Source: Planctomycetaceae bacterium (GTDB taxonomy: Bacteria; Planctomycetota; Planctomycetia; Pirellulales; Thermoguttaceae). Taken from it: 36,601 nt of DNA. The position numbers and the translations under genes were made by a program. The notes beneath the pieces are model-generated. The model worked only from the letters and a program-made list of their open reading frames with translations. It made no database searches and was not told the origin of the DNA. The stretch is taken from contig JAIRWK010000116.1 of NCBI GenBank assembly GCA_031268995.1, forward strand, positions 1 to 36,601, written 5' to 3'. Shown here in pieces: positions 18,235-26,870 of this stretch (its first letter is position 1; every line of letters begins with the position of its first letter).

Positions 18235-20577
18235 ATGAATAAAATATTTTCGTGTGCGTTTCTTGTCCTGTTTGCAAGTTCGATTGTCTTTGCCCAATCT
18301 GGAAAACCTTCGCCGGATGAGACAGAAAAGAATATTAAGATTTTGCAAGAGATATTCAAAGACCCCGACAAGAAACCTTCCGACTCACAATTTCACACGG
18401 CATCGAAAACGGTGCTAAATCTGACTCAAAAAGGTACAGAGGCTGCAATACCGGAATTAAAGAAACTGCTTGTGCATGAGGAGTTGAATACAGTTGTACG
18501 TACTGCGTTGGTTAATATCGGCGAGGCTGGTGTTGTTGCAATGCGTGAGTCGTTGGTGTTGCTTGAGGGCAAAAATCTTGCCGGAGTGATTGAGTCGCTT
18601 GCTTATGTTCGAGATGCTCAATCGGATTCGCAACTCGTTAAATTGACGCAATCGACCGATCCGGTTGTTGCGAAGTCTGCGATTATTGCGTTGGGCAAAA
18701 TTGCGACGAGGAAATCCGTAATCAAACTACGGTCAATTTTGTCAAATCCGAATTCCAAATTCCGCGAAGAAGCTGCGGCAGCGTTATTGTATGCGGCAGA
18801 AGATTTTACTGCGTCAAATAACAACGCATCTGCGTTGACGATATTCAAAGAATTATATCAGCACAAAGAATTTCTTGCTATTTGGTCGGCGGCGGCACAA
18901 TCGTATATTTTGTTGGACGAGGAGCGTGGATTACAAATTTTTGGCAGGCTTCTTTTGTCGAAAAATGAGACTGAGTTCAAAACTGCGCGGAGTGTAGCTG
19001 TAAAGATCAAATCGCCGCGTGCTGGTAAATTGATTCTCAACAGTTTACCGCGACTTTCGGACAATAAAAAGGTAACGTTGATAGAAATACTTGGAATCCG
19101 AAAGGATCAATTTGCGGTAACGAAGTTGATTGAATTTGCGGAATCTGATGTTTTGGTTATAAGGCTTGCGGCGATTAAGGCGTTGGGCAGGATAGGCGAC
19201 ACACGCGGAATCGGCGAAATATTCAACGCAATTGACTCGAAAGATAAAGCAATAGCCGATGCGGGCAAGGCGAGTTTGTCGATGTTGCAAGGTGCTGAAT
19301 TTAACGAGACGATGATAAAGAATCTTGATTCGGCGAATAAACTTTTTCGTCTTGCGGCGTTGAAGGTGATCGCGGAGCGTCGGATAGTTGCGGCGACGGA
19401 CAAGGTTAAATTGCTTTTTGATGATGCGGATGTTGATGTCAAGGTTGCGGCGTATCATAGTTTTGCGCAGATGATAGTTGCGGTTCCGGCGGATTTGGAA
19501 TTTTTGTTAAATATTTACCAAAAAGCGATTTCGGATTCGGTTTCGGATGTTGTCAAGGAAGGATTACGTGAGGCGTTGGGTACGATTTGTCGTAAGATTC
19601 CGGCGCGGGACGAAGGTGTTGCGGTGATTGAAAAATTCAGGGACAAGGGCGACGTAAAGAATAAGCAATTTTTGATGGATTTATTATTTTTTATCGGCAA
19701 CACTAAAGCGTGTAAGGCGATAGCGGATTTTGCCAAGAGTAACGAAAACGATGTTGTCGATCATGCGACGATGTTGTTGGGCAAGTGGAGTTCGGTTGAT
19801 GCGGCACCGTTTTTGATTGAGCTTGCGGAAAATTTGTCAGCGGAGAGGTACAGGGTTCGGACGTTGAGCGGTTATCTTCGTGTTATTCGCCAATTTGGTT
19901 TACCTCTTGAGCAAAAATACGAGATGATCCAAAAGGCGGAGACGGTTGCCAAACGCGACGCGGACAAAAAACGTGTTGTGGAGATCAAGGAAAAGATTCA
20001 AAGTCAATTGCGGGCTAAACCGATTTTTGACGGCAAGACGTTTGAGGGGTGGGAGGGGAATTTGGGGTATTTCCGAGTTGAGAACGGTGTGATTATTGCC
20101 GGAACTTTTGAAAAACGGATTCCGCGCAATGAATTTCTTTGTACGAAAAAGGAGTACGGCGATTTCACGTTACATCTTGAGATCAAGGTTTTGGGCAATG
20201 GCGCAAATGCCGGAGTTCAATTCAGATCGAAACGTTTGACGGAGGACAAGAATCGACCAAACGAAGTGTCGGGTTATCAAGCAGATATGACGGAGACGGC
20301 GAAGTTTTGGGGATCGTTGTATGATGAGGCGAGGCGGGGCAAATTTCTTGCGGAGGCAAATTTTGGTGAAGTTGAACCGCTTTTCAGACCGAATGACTGG
20401 AACGAGGTAAAAATTGTTTGCAAAGAAAACAACATTAAACTTTACCTAAATGGTAAAATGACCGTTGATTACACCGAAACAGACAATGCCATTCCAAAAA
20501 GCGGAATCATCGGTTTACAAATTCACGCAGGTAATCCGAGCGAGGCTTGGTATCGAAACATAAGAATCGAAGAATAA
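18235..20577 (+). CDS. HEAT-repeat protein with C-terminal DUF1080 (3-keto-disaccharide hydrolase) domain
   Basis: Protein of 780 aa. Residues 1-20 are a Sec signal peptide (CAFLVLFASSIVFAQ). Residues about 40-580 are HEAT/Armadillo-type helical repeats, with recurring patterns such as VVRTALVNIGEAG, VVAKSAIIALGKIAT and VIRLAAIKALGRIGD. Residues 597-778 form a DUF1080 domain (IFDGKTFEGWEG, NEFLCTKKEYGDFTLHLEIKV, NAGVQFRS, GIIGLQIHAG), a concanavalin-like sandwich assigned as 3-keto-disaccharide hydrolase. The helical part probably positions the protein or binds partners. Its neighbour Gfo/Idh/MocA dehydrogenase could supply the 3-keto glycoside. Location should be periplasmic. Confidence 0.87.
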   Translation: MNKIFSCAFLVLFASSIVFAQSGKPSPDETEKNIKILQEIFKDPDKKPSDSQFHTASKTVLNLTQKGTEAAIPELKKLLVHEELNTVVRTALVNIGEAGVVAMRESLVLLEGKNLAGVIESLAYVRDAQSDSQLVKLTQSTDPVVAKSAIIALGKIATRKSVIKLRSILSNPNSKFREEAAAALLYAAEDFTASNNNASALTIFKELYQHKEFLAIWSAAAQSYILLDEERGLQIFGRLLLSKNETEFKTARSVAVKIKSPRAGKLILNSLPRLSDNKKVTLIEILGIRKDQFAVTKLIEFAESDVLVIRLAAIKALGRIGDTRGIGEIFNAIDSKDKAIADAGKASLSMLQGAEFNETMIKNLDSANKLFRLAALKVIAERRIVAATDKVKLLFDDADVDVKVAAYHSFAQMIVAVPADLEFLLNIYQKAISDSVSDVVKEGLREALGTICRKIPARDEGVAVIEKFRDKGDVKNKQFLMDLLFFIGNTKACKAIADFAKSNENDVVDHATMLLGKWSSVDAAPFLIELAENLSAERYRVRTLSGYLRVIRQFGLPLEQKYEMIQKAETVAKRDADKKRVVEIKEKIQSQLRAKPIFDGKTFEGWEGNLGYFRVENGVIIAGTFEKRIPRNEFLCTKKEYGDFTLHLEIKVLGNGANAGVQFRSKRLTEDKNRPNEVSGYQADMTETAKFWGSLYDEARRGKFLAEANFGEVEPLFRPNDWNEVKIVCKENNIKLYLNGKMTVDYTETDNAIPKSGIIGLQIHAGNPSEAWYRNIRIEE

Positions 20578-20714
20578 ACACCAAAAGGGATTTTTAAAAA
20601 TTGATTTTATTCGAATTTGGTCGATTTCTATTGGCTGAAAATCGACCGAATTTGAAATAATTTGTTTTTGGCAATGTTTTGGGCAAATAGGATTTTAGAA
20701 ATTTCCCAAAGCCA

Positions 20715-20840
20715 ATACCGTAGCTAGTATGAGTGTTATACCGTAGCCGGTGGGGCGGTAGCCTTCGCTTCTGAACAACTGCTTCGCGTTGTTGCGCTTG
20801 CGTGTTCAGCTCCATGAATTTTAAAGTAGCTTGAGTATAT
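20715..20840 (+). repeat. Dispersed element, forward copy with duplicated start
   Basis: A first ATACCGTAGCTAGTATGAGT is followed at once by a complete copy beginning TATACCGTAGCCGGTGGGGC and ending AGTAGCTTGAGTATAT. The doubled start suggests insertion beside or within an older copy. It lies 26 nt before the corrinoid-protein start codon. Confidence 0.9.
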
Positions 20841-20866
20841 TCGGTATTTAAGATTTATAGTTTTTT

Positions 20867-21499
20867 ATGACATTTTCTCCTATTTCGCAATCGATACTTG
20901 ATGGTGATGTTGACGTTGTGATAAGTGGTGTCAATTCGTTATTGGCGGATAATGTTTCACCGTTGGCGATATTGGATGAGCATGTTGTTACGGCGATGAA
21001 CGAGGCGGGCAAGCGTTTTGAGGAGGGTGATTTTTTTGTTCCGGATTTGATGTTGTCGGCGCGGGCGGTGCAAGAGACGATGAAAATAATTGACCCGCTT
21101 CTTAAAAATATGGGGCGGGAGAAGGCTGGGCGTGTGGTGATTGGTACGGTTCGTGGTGATCATCATGATATAGGCAAGAATCTTGTTGCGGTGATGCTTG
21201 AGGGTGGTGGTTTTGAGGTTTTGGATCTTGGGGTCAATGTTTCGCCTGATAAATTTATTGCGGCGGCAAAGGAGCGGCAAGGAACGATTGTCGCGTTATC
21301 TGCCTTGTTGACAACCACAATGCACGAGATGAAAAATGTCATTGAGTTGCTTAAAGAATCCGGTATTCGCGATGATGTCAAGGTAATAATTGGCGGTGCA
21401 CCGGTAACAAACGAGTTTGCACAATTAATAGGTGCCGACGGCTACAGCGACAACGCCAGTGCCGCCGTAACTTTGGCAAGAAATATAGTGAACGGATAA
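20867..21499 (+). CDS. Corrinoid (B12-binding) methyltransferase protein
   Basis: Protein of 210 aa with the two domains of MtaC/MtbC/MetH-like corrinoid proteins: a helical cap (about 1-85, including DEHVVTAMNEAGKRFEEGDFF and VPDLMLSARAVQ) and a Rossmann-type B12 domain carrying D98-x-H100-x-x-G103 in RGDHHDIGKNL, where the His coordinates cobalt, then LLTTTMHEM and VIIGGAPV. Such proteins carry a methyl group between a substrate-specific methyltransferase and an acceptor enzyme. No partner methyltransferase (MtaB, MttB or MtbA type) lies next to it, so its methyl donor is unknown. Confidence 0.9.
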   Translation: MTFSPISQSILDGDVDVVISGVNSLLADNVSPLAILDEHVVTAMNEAGKRFEEGDFFVPDLMLSARAVQETMKIIDPLLKNMGREKAGRVVIGTVRGDHHDIGKNLVAVMLEGGGFEVLDLGVNVSPDKFIAAAKERQGTIVALSALLTTTMHEMKNVIELLKESGIRDDVKVIIGGAPVTNEFAQLIGADGYSDNASAAVTLARNIVNG

Positions 21500-21510
21500 A
21501 ATTTAATTAT

Positions 21511-21553
21511 GTATAGCTGGTATTGGTATATGCTTCGCCCCTGAACAACCGCC
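21511..21553 (+). repeat. Dispersed element, truncated forward copy
   Basis: GTATAGCTGGTATTGGTATA then TGCTTCGCCCCTGAACAACC; it breaks off directly into the GTCCC-rich tract. Confidence 0.75.
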
Positions 21554-21632
21554 TGCTTTGTCCCATCTGTCTCTTCTGTCCTTTTTGTCCCTAATGTCCC
21601 TTAAAAAATTCCCCTCTGTGTTCTTTGTGGTT

Positions 21633-21737
21633 ATATACTCAAGCTACTTTAAAATTCATGGAGCTGAACACGCAAGCGCGACAACGTGAAGCGATTGTTC
21701 AGGGGCGAAGCCTACCGCCCATACCGGCTTCGGTATA
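21633..21737 (-). repeat. Dispersed ~100-bp element, reverse copy
   Basis: TATACTCAAGCTACTTTAAA to GGCTTCGGTATAAC, complete. Confidence 0.93.
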
Positions 21738-21913
21738 ACATCTTCCGTTTTCTAATTTTTCGTTTGAATATTGTCGCTGCCGATGTTTCCGACAAAAAAG
21801 CCGGAGTTGTTATTTCTTATTGTCAACGTTTCTTCTTTGTCGCCTGAAATATATATTATTGGGTTAGTTCGGTTGGGCAATAATTTTTTTGATCGTTTAG
21901 AGAAATTTTTTTA

Positions 21914-22048
21914 ATGGACATAAAGTACATGAGAGACAAAAGGGACATTGGGGAAGTAGTTTTAAAAAATACTGGAAACGAAAATTACTCTCCCAAATAC
22001 TTTTTTCCCTAATGTCCTTTATGTCCCATTTGTCTCTTAAAAAAATCT
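21914..22048. repeat. GTCCC-rich inverted repeat
   Basis: GAGAGACAAAAGGGACATTG (from about 21931) pairs imperfectly with the tract near 22006-22046 containing CCCTAATGTCC, ATGTCCCATTTGTCTCTT. Similar words occur at 15794-15835, 17996-18036, 21555-21607 and 34780-34900. Confidence 0.6.
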
Positions 22049-22075
22049 GAATAAGTTAATTATAAAGAAGCTCTT

Positions 22076-22942
22076 TTAAGGTAATTTTGTCGTGTAAGCC
22101 ATTAGTTTTCCGATCAATCTTGCTGCTGTGAATTCGGTTACGACATTGTTTCCGCCGAGAGGGGCAACCTCCACGACATCAATTCCCACAATGTTTTTTT
22201 CCTCACAAACACGCCGCAAAATACTTGTAACTTCACGCCACGATAAACCACCCGGCTCAGGCGTTCCCGTACCCGGCGCAAACGCAGGATCAAACGCATC
22301 AATATCAATTGAAATATAAACTTGCTTTGACAATCTATGCAAAATCTGATCAAGACAAAACGAATAATCCCCCGCAAGCAACATTGGCGTAATAAACCTC
22401 TTCACTTGATCAGGGCAATCTCTGACCTCTTCCTCGCTGAAACTCCGAATCCCGACTTGCACGATATTTGGCGTATATTCAAGCGAACGCCGCATTGCCG
22501 AACCGTGAGAATATCTTGTTCCTGTGTAGGAATCCCGCAAATCGGCGTGAGCGTCAAATTGCAGGACACTTATTTCGTCGTACTCCTCCGCCGCAACCCG
22601 CACTATCGGCGGCGTAATGCTGTGCTCGCCGCCAAGAAAAATAGGAATCCTGCCCCGTTGAAACAAATTACGCTCACGTACAGTGTTATAAATGAGTTCA
22701 AATTGTTCTTCGGGAGAATTAGCGGGAGGTATCGACGGAAGTGTTGCGACACCGTGTTGAGTCATGTCAAATAATAACTCTTCGTCAAAATGTTCTACTT
22801 GATCAGAAACTGCCAGAATCGCGTCTGGACCGTTTACCGTTCCCTTGAGAAAACTAACAGTACCCTCGTATGGAACCGGCTGAATTAAAAACTTCGCTGT
22901 TGCCGGATCTGATAACTCTTTGGGCAAACGAAAAAACGACAT
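22076..22942 (-). CDS. speB: Agmatinase/arginase-family ureohydrolase
   Basis: Protein of 288 aa from ATG 22942 (MSFFRLP); the open frame extends further upstream only because it runs through the dispersed repeat. The dimanganese ligands are present: GGEHS with H107, FDAHADLRD with D130, H132 and D134, and SIDIDAFDP with D213 and D215. Ureohydrolases cleave agmatine, arginine or related guanidines. The PGTGTPEPGGLSWRE stretch is typical of agmatinase-type members. Substrate selectivity cannot be settled from sequence, so the symbol is tentative. It stands alone, between repeats. Confidence 0.85.
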   Translation of the reverse strand: MSFFRLPKELSDPATAKFLIQPVPYEGTVSFLKGTVNGPDAILAVSDQVEHFDEELLFDMTQHGVATLPSIPPANSPEEQFELIYNTVRERNLFQRGRIPIFLGGEHSITPPIVRVAAEEYDEISVLQFDAHADLRDSYTGTRYSHGSAMRRSLEYTPNIVQVGIRSFSEEEVRDCPDQVKRFITPMLLAGDYSFCLDQILHRLSKQVYISIDIDAFDPAFAPGTGTPEPGGLSWREVTSILRRVCEEKNIVGIDVVEVAPLGGNNVVTEFTAARLIGKLMAYTTKLP

Positions 22943-22970
22943 AAAAAAGTTTGCTATAAATATTTGGTGA

Positions 22971-23076
22971 TTATACCTCAGCCAATACGGGCAATAGGCT
23001 TTGCCCTTGAACAACCGCTTCAAATTTGTACGATTGCGTGTTCAGCTTCAGGAATTTTAAAACAATTTGATTATAG
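22971..23076 (+). repeat. Dispersed ~100-bp element, forward copy
   Basis: TATACCTCAGCCAATACGGG to AACAATTTGATTATAG; slightly diverged but complete. It lies directly upstream of the minus-strand agmatinase gene, and its reverse strand reads MKRLFKGKAYCPYWLRY in frame with that gene. Confidence 0.88.
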
Positions 23077-23137
23077 CCGCACTACAACCAGCGGCGGGCA
23101 AAGCCTATTGCCCATGCTGGTTGTGATACGGCATAAA
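23077..23137 (-). repeat. Dispersed element, partial reverse copy
   Basis: GGCGGGCAAAGCCTATTGCC and CATGCTGGTTGTGATACGGC match the hairpin end in reverse orientation, head to head with the preceding copy. Confidence 0.65.
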
Positions 23138-23149
23138 GCGGTTCGCAAA

Positions 23150-24316
23150 TCACGGTTTTGTGATTGCGCTTGCGAATAATATGTTACCGCCTTCGCGCAC
23201 GATGAAAATAAACGGACGGTCAACGTAAAATTCTTTTGGTTTCGTGATGTCAAGCGAAGTTGTTCTGATTGATAGTCCGGTTGCTGCTGCGGCTTCTGTT
23301 CCGCTCTCGTCAACCTTGATAAATACCTTTTGCAAAACATCACTTACAACAAGGTTACGGCTTGGCGTAATTCCGGTAAAATCGGCATCATGGCTGAAAA
23401 TTTTCTTGACCCCCGCACGAGACAATGCCGACCGCAAACTCGTCTTATACTCAACCTCAAATCGCGGTAACTTGACATCCAACAGCTGCTTTTTAAGCGT
23501 CCTAAACGTGCCGTCAAAATTATCCTGCGTCAACTTCGCGACAACCTCCGATAACTCCGTTCCCTTGTCCGGCAAAATAACAACCGCACTCACACCTTTC
23601 GTTTTATACGGTAATTCAATCCATTGCGAATTGGCATCTTTCCCGTATCGAAGGCTTGCGTTTCTGTTCCTCATCATTTTTACTTTTTTATTTTCACCGT
23701 TTGGGAGAGCGAAATCGTCTTCTTGGGTTTGTTGTTTGTTGAATTTGTTTAACCATTCGTCAAAAAAATATATCGCCGAAACCGCAATCACCCGATTACT
23801 CGGATCAACTTCATCGAAAAGTGTCTTTATTTTCGAATTCGTGTTTTGGTCAACCCACTCATTTATACTCGCACAAGCATTACCCGGATTCGATTGAAAA
23901 TCGACCTGCTCAACTTTGGCTGCGAAATTCTTTTTTACCGTGTCAACAAAGTCGGGCAAAATGTTGAAATCTTTTTGAATCCAGAGCGATGTTGCGGTTT
24001 TTAGCGGCGAACCTTCTTTCGCATACTCTTTTATTTTGAGCGAGCTAACCAGATTGCCAATATCGCCGTCGTATCCAAGCAGCGATTTCAATTCCGCTTC
24101 CGTTTCGCCTTTCGTTCCGGGTACAACCAACGCAACCACGAGATTTGCACCGTAAGGTGAAATTGAAACATTGTCTTTTTTATTTCCTGTTGTTGCGTTA
24201 CGGAACAACACTAATTGATCCGCCGACCAACTTGTCAACGGAAAACCAAACATTGACAAAAGAACCACGACAAATACAGCACAAGCCGTTCGGGTTCTAC
24301 ACAATTGACTTTTCAT
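23150..24316 (-). CDS. Secreted serpin (serine protease inhibitor)
   Basis: Protein of 388 aa, normal serpin length. Residues about 1-31 form a signal peptide (TACAVFVVVLLSMFGFPL, then SWSA). Serpin landmarks are present: NVSISPYGANLVVALV, ETEAELKSLLGY, VIAVSAIYFFDEW, the WIELPYK segment, and the reactive-centre hinge DESGTEAAAATG at 336-347, whose run of small residues is that of inhibitory serpins, then RPFIFIVRE near the C-terminus. The scissile residue lies roughly at 350-356 (SIRTTS). It probably traps a protease outside the cytoplasm; whether the target is its own or foreign is unknown. GGAGGAG precedes the ATG. Confidence 0.92.
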   Translation of the reverse strand: MKSQLCRTRTACAVFVVVLLSMFGFPLTSWSADQLVLFRNATTGNKKDNVSISPYGANLVVALVVPGTKGETEAELKSLLGYDGDIGNLVSSLKIKEYAKEGSPLKTATSLWIQKDFNILPDFVDTVKKNFAAKVEQVDFQSNPGNACASINEWVDQNTNSKIKTLFDEVDPSNRVIAVSAIYFFDEWLNKFNKQQTQEDDFALPNGENKKVKMMRNRNASLRYGKDANSQWIELPYKTKGVSAVVILPDKGTELSEVVAKLTQDNFDGTFRTLKKQLLDVKLPRFEVEYKTSLRSALSRAGVKKIFSHDADFTGITPSRNLVVSDVLQKVFIKVDESGTEAAAATGLSIRTTSLDITKPKEFYVDRPFIFIVREGGNILFASAITKP

Positions 24317-24553
24317 TGAAAAACTCCTCCGTTAAATTTAAGGGACATTGAAATTCATAAGGGTTGAATACGCTGCAACGGCAACATGAAACGCAGTTGC
24401 CCGCACCGACTACGGCACATCGCAACAAACGCAATCACCCTTCCTGTAAAAAACACACCCATCTTATGCACAATAAATTTTATGTCAATAGAAAAAAACA
24501 CAAAAATTTTCATAACAGGGAATGTCAAAAAATCCGCCTTTTCAAATCTTAAC

Positions 24554-24621
24554 ACGAAAGGCACGAAAAGGGGAATTTAAAAGAAATATTTCGTGCTTTT
24601 TGTGTTTTTCGTGCCTTTCGT
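24554..24621. terminator. 16-bp perfect hairpin
   Basis: ACGAAAGGCACGAAAA (24554-24569) is perfectly complementary to 24606-24621, with a 36-nt loop that itself contains related GTGCTTTTTGTG words. It lies 238 nt from the serpin start, so it is not that gene's terminator; it may be a small inverted-repeat element. Confidence 0.5.
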
Positions 24622-24623
24622 AT

Positions 24624-24726
24624 TATACTGAAGCTACTTTAAAATTCTTGAAGCTGAACCTGCAATCGCAACAACGTGAAGCGGTTATTCAATGGCGAAG
24701 CCTACCGCCCTACCGGCTACGGTATA
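24624..24726 (-). repeat. Dispersed ~100-bp element, reverse copy
   Basis: TATACTGAAGCTACTTTAAA to GGCTACGGTATA, complete, directly beside the preceding hairpin. Confidence 0.93.
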
Positions 24727-24885
24727 AAAATTGTTTATCGTAAAACTATACAAGCTGCGTTGTATTTGGCAGGTCGTTGGGTCGAAGTTGGGGCGGTGTT
24801 GTGCTGTCGTTTTTTGTCTAGTACAATTTCGCCCTTCGTATTTCTTGTCCGCATCAACTCAACATCGGACAAAAAGCACAATTTG

Positions 24886-24989
24886 TATGCTCAAGCCGGT
24901 ATGGGCGGTAGGCTTCGTCCCTGAACAACCGCCTCACGTTGTTACGCTTCCGTGTTCAGCTTCGGAATTTTAAAGTGGCTTGTGTATAA
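24886..24989 (+). repeat. Dispersed ~100-bp element, forward copy
   Basis: GTATGCTCAAGCCGGTATGG to AGTGGCTTGTGTATAAG. The first bases look like a hybrid of the two ends. It lies 42 nt before glyA. Confidence 0.88.
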
Positions 24990-25031
24990 GAAGTTGAAAT
25001 AGAAAAATTAATTTATTAGTATAAAAGGCGA

Positions 25032-26336
25032 ATGCAAATGGAACGTTATCCAAATTTAAAGGAATCTGATCCCGAAATATATGACTTGATTCAACATGAA
25101 TCGGAATATGAATCTACGACGTTGAAAATGATTGCGTCGGAGAGTTATGCGTCTTACAGTGTTCTGGAGGCTTGCGGTTCGATGTTGACGGACAAGTACG
25201 CGGAAGGTTATCCGGGATCGCGGTATTATGAGGGTAATGAATTTGTTGATCAAGTTGAGAATCTTGCAATAGAGCGGGCGAAGTTGCTTTTTGGCGCGGA
25301 ACACGCGAACGTCCAACCTTACAGCGGTTCGCCGGCTAATCACGCGGTTTATCGTGCGTTACTAAAGACAGGCGATAAGGTAATGGGAATGCCGGTACCA
25401 AGCGGCGGGCATCTTACGCATGGTTGGCGGGTGAATTTTTCTGGAATTGATTACGAGCAAGTTCCATACGGTCCCAATCCGGTTACGGGGCGTTTTGATA
25501 TGAACGTAATTCGGGAAACGGCAAAACGTGAACGTCCGCGAATGATTTGGGTTGGGGCAACAGCTTACCCGCACAAAATCGAATACAAAGATTTTGCAGA
25601 AATAGCAAATGAAATCGATGCGTATTTAGTTGCGGACATTGCCCATATAAACGCATTGATTATTGCTGGAGTGCATCCTGATCCGGTTCCGTGTTGTGAT
25701 GTTGTAACCAGCACAAGTCATAAAATGTTGCGGGGACCGCGTGCGGGATTCCTTCTGTCAACTGTGGAAGACCGATTTCAAGCAAAATATCATTTGGATA
25801 GCAAGTTTAATCTCGCGAAACGTTTAGACCGTGCGGTATTTCCGGGTTTGCAAGGCGGACCTCATTTACATATTATTGCGGGCATGGCGGTTGCGTTCAA
25901 GGAGGCGTTGACGGATGATTTCAAGAATTACGGGGTTCAGATTGTCAAGAACGCGAAGGCGTTAGCTGATTCGTTGTTGGGCAAGGGTTGGCGGCTTGCC
26001 GGCGGCGGCACGGACACGCATTTATTGATTTTGGATTTTCGCAACGAGAAGTTTACCGGCAAAGACGCAGCGATTGCGTTGGCGAAATCGGGCATTATTG
26101 CGAATTTCAACATGGTACCTGGTGATTTCCGCAGTCCGTTTATTACAAGTGGAGTGCGTCTTGGCACGCCTTCGTTGACAGCGATGGGAATGAAAGAACA
26201 AGACATGGAACTCGTCGCCAACTGGATTGACCGCGTCTGCAAAAACATCAACAACATTGACCAACACACAAAAAACATCCGCCAAGAAATCTCAGAATTC
26301 TGCTCAAAATTCAAAATACCAGGCATCCGCGAATAA
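25032..26336 (+). CDS. glyA: Serine hydroxymethyltransferase
   Basis: PLP enzyme of 434 aa, normal length for bacterial SHMT, which converts serine and tetrahydrofolate to glycine and methylene-THF. Features: MIASESYASYSVLEACGS at 33-50, TDKYAEGYPGSRYYEGNE at 53-70, VQPYSGSPAN, VADIAHINALIIAGVHP, and the PLP lysine K231 in TSTSHKMLRGPRAG. Several positions differ from the common form (SRYYEGN for KRYYGGC, HKMLRGPRAG for HKTLRGPRGG), so it belongs to a divergent branch, though catalytic residues remain. A second ATG at 25038 is possible. Confidence 0.92.
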   Translation: MQMERYPNLKESDPEIYDLIQHESEYESTTLKMIASESYASYSVLEACGSMLTDKYAEGYPGSRYYEGNEFVDQVENLAIERAKLLFGAEHANVQPYSGSPANHAVYRALLKTGDKVMGMPVPSGGHLTHGWRVNFSGIDYEQVPYGPNPVTGRFDMNVIRETAKRERPRMIWVGATAYPHKIEYKDFAEIANEIDAYLVADIAHINALIIAGVHPDPVPCCDVVTSTSHKMLRGPRAGFLLSTVEDRFQAKYHLDSKFNLAKRLDRAVFPGLQGGPHLHIIAGMAVAFKEALTDDFKNYGVQIVKNAKALADSLLGKGWRLAGGGTDTHLLILDFRNEKFTGKDAAIALAKSGIIANFNMVPGDFRSPFITSGVRLGTPSLTAMGMKEQDMELVANWIDRVCKNINNIDQHTKNIRQEISEFCSKFKIPGIRE

Positions 26337-26351
26337 CCCAAACAGATCGGG

Positions 26352-26478
26352 TATATGCTCAAGCTGTTTTAAAATTCCTGAAGCTGAGGTAAACCTGCAA
26401 CACAGAGCGTTAAGCAAACGCAACAATGTGAAGCGGTTGTTCAAGGGCGAAGCCTGTCGCCCACACCGGCTTCGGTAC
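26352..26478 (-). repeat. Dispersed element, long-form reverse copy
   Basis: TATATGCTCAAGCTGTTTTA to CCGGCTTCGGTAC, with the extra GGTAAACCTGCAACACAGAG segment. Confidence 0.92.
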
Positions 26479-26642
26479 AGCCATTTTTATTTGCGTACAT
26501 TGTGCATAAATTTCGGTAGAGTATAATGCGGCGGTTGTTGGTAGTGAGGCAAAGGCACTTTGACTAAGACATCGCCCAAAAATAATTTTCCCCAAATAAA
26601 AAAGTGGCAATTGGTGTGATTGTTTAGAAGAAACTTCCCAAA

Positions 26643-26769
26643 TTATACTCAAGCTGTTTTAAAATTCCAGAAGCTGAGGTAAACCTGCAACGCAGAGCGT
26701 TAAGCAAGCGCAACAACGTGAAGCGGTTGTTCAAGGGCGAAGCCTGCCGCCCATACCGGCTTCGGTATA
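26643..26769 (-). repeat. Dispersed element, long-form reverse copy
   Basis: TTATACTCAAGCTGTTTTAA to CCGGCTTCGGTATA; closely similar to the 26352-26478 copy, including GTTAAGCAAGCGCAACAACG. Confidence 0.93.
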
Positions 26770-26870
26770 TTCGTAACAATTGGAAACGAAACAAATTTGT
26801 TTCCGATTGCTTTTCCAATTTTTTTGTAACCACTAGACGGTATGAAAAACTTAATACCGAATCAATCATC

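Larger units (their letters stand above)
21500..22075. other. Intergenic region with three kinds of repeats
   Basis: Contains a truncated forward element (21511-21553), a GTCCC-rich tract (21555-21607), a full reverse element (21633-21737), and a GTCCC-type inverted pair (about 21914-22048). The middle, 21738-21913, has no recognised feature. No gene seen. Confidence 0.7.
24317..25031. other. Intergenic region between serpin and glyA
   Basis: Holds a possible worn element copy near 24364-24416, a 16-bp hairpin (24554-24621), a complete reverse element (24624-24726) and a forward element (24886-24989). The remaining 24727-24885 shows no recognised feature. Short open frames here overlap the repeats and are not called. 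Confidence 0.65.
26337..26870. other. Intergenic region before terD
   Basis: Two long-form reverse elements lie in direct orientation (26352-26478 and 26643-26769), separated by about 165 nt with no recognised feature. The open frame upstream of terD reads through the second element (MKRLFKGEACRPYRLRY) but is not credible as coding. Confidence 0.7.

Noticed and set aside
22943-23023. N-terminal extension of the agmatinase-like protein
   Set aside because: Also element-derived (MKRLFKGKAYCPYWLRY); the family start fits ATG 22942.
24364-24416. Another reverse copy of the dispersed element
   Set aside because: Only scattered words match (CAACATGAA, CCGACTACGGCA); too weak to list as a copy.
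26718-26870. N-terminal extension of TerD (MKRLFKGEACRPYRLRY and onwards)
   Set aside because: It is the reverse element read through; the TerD family start is MAISLTKGQ at 26871.
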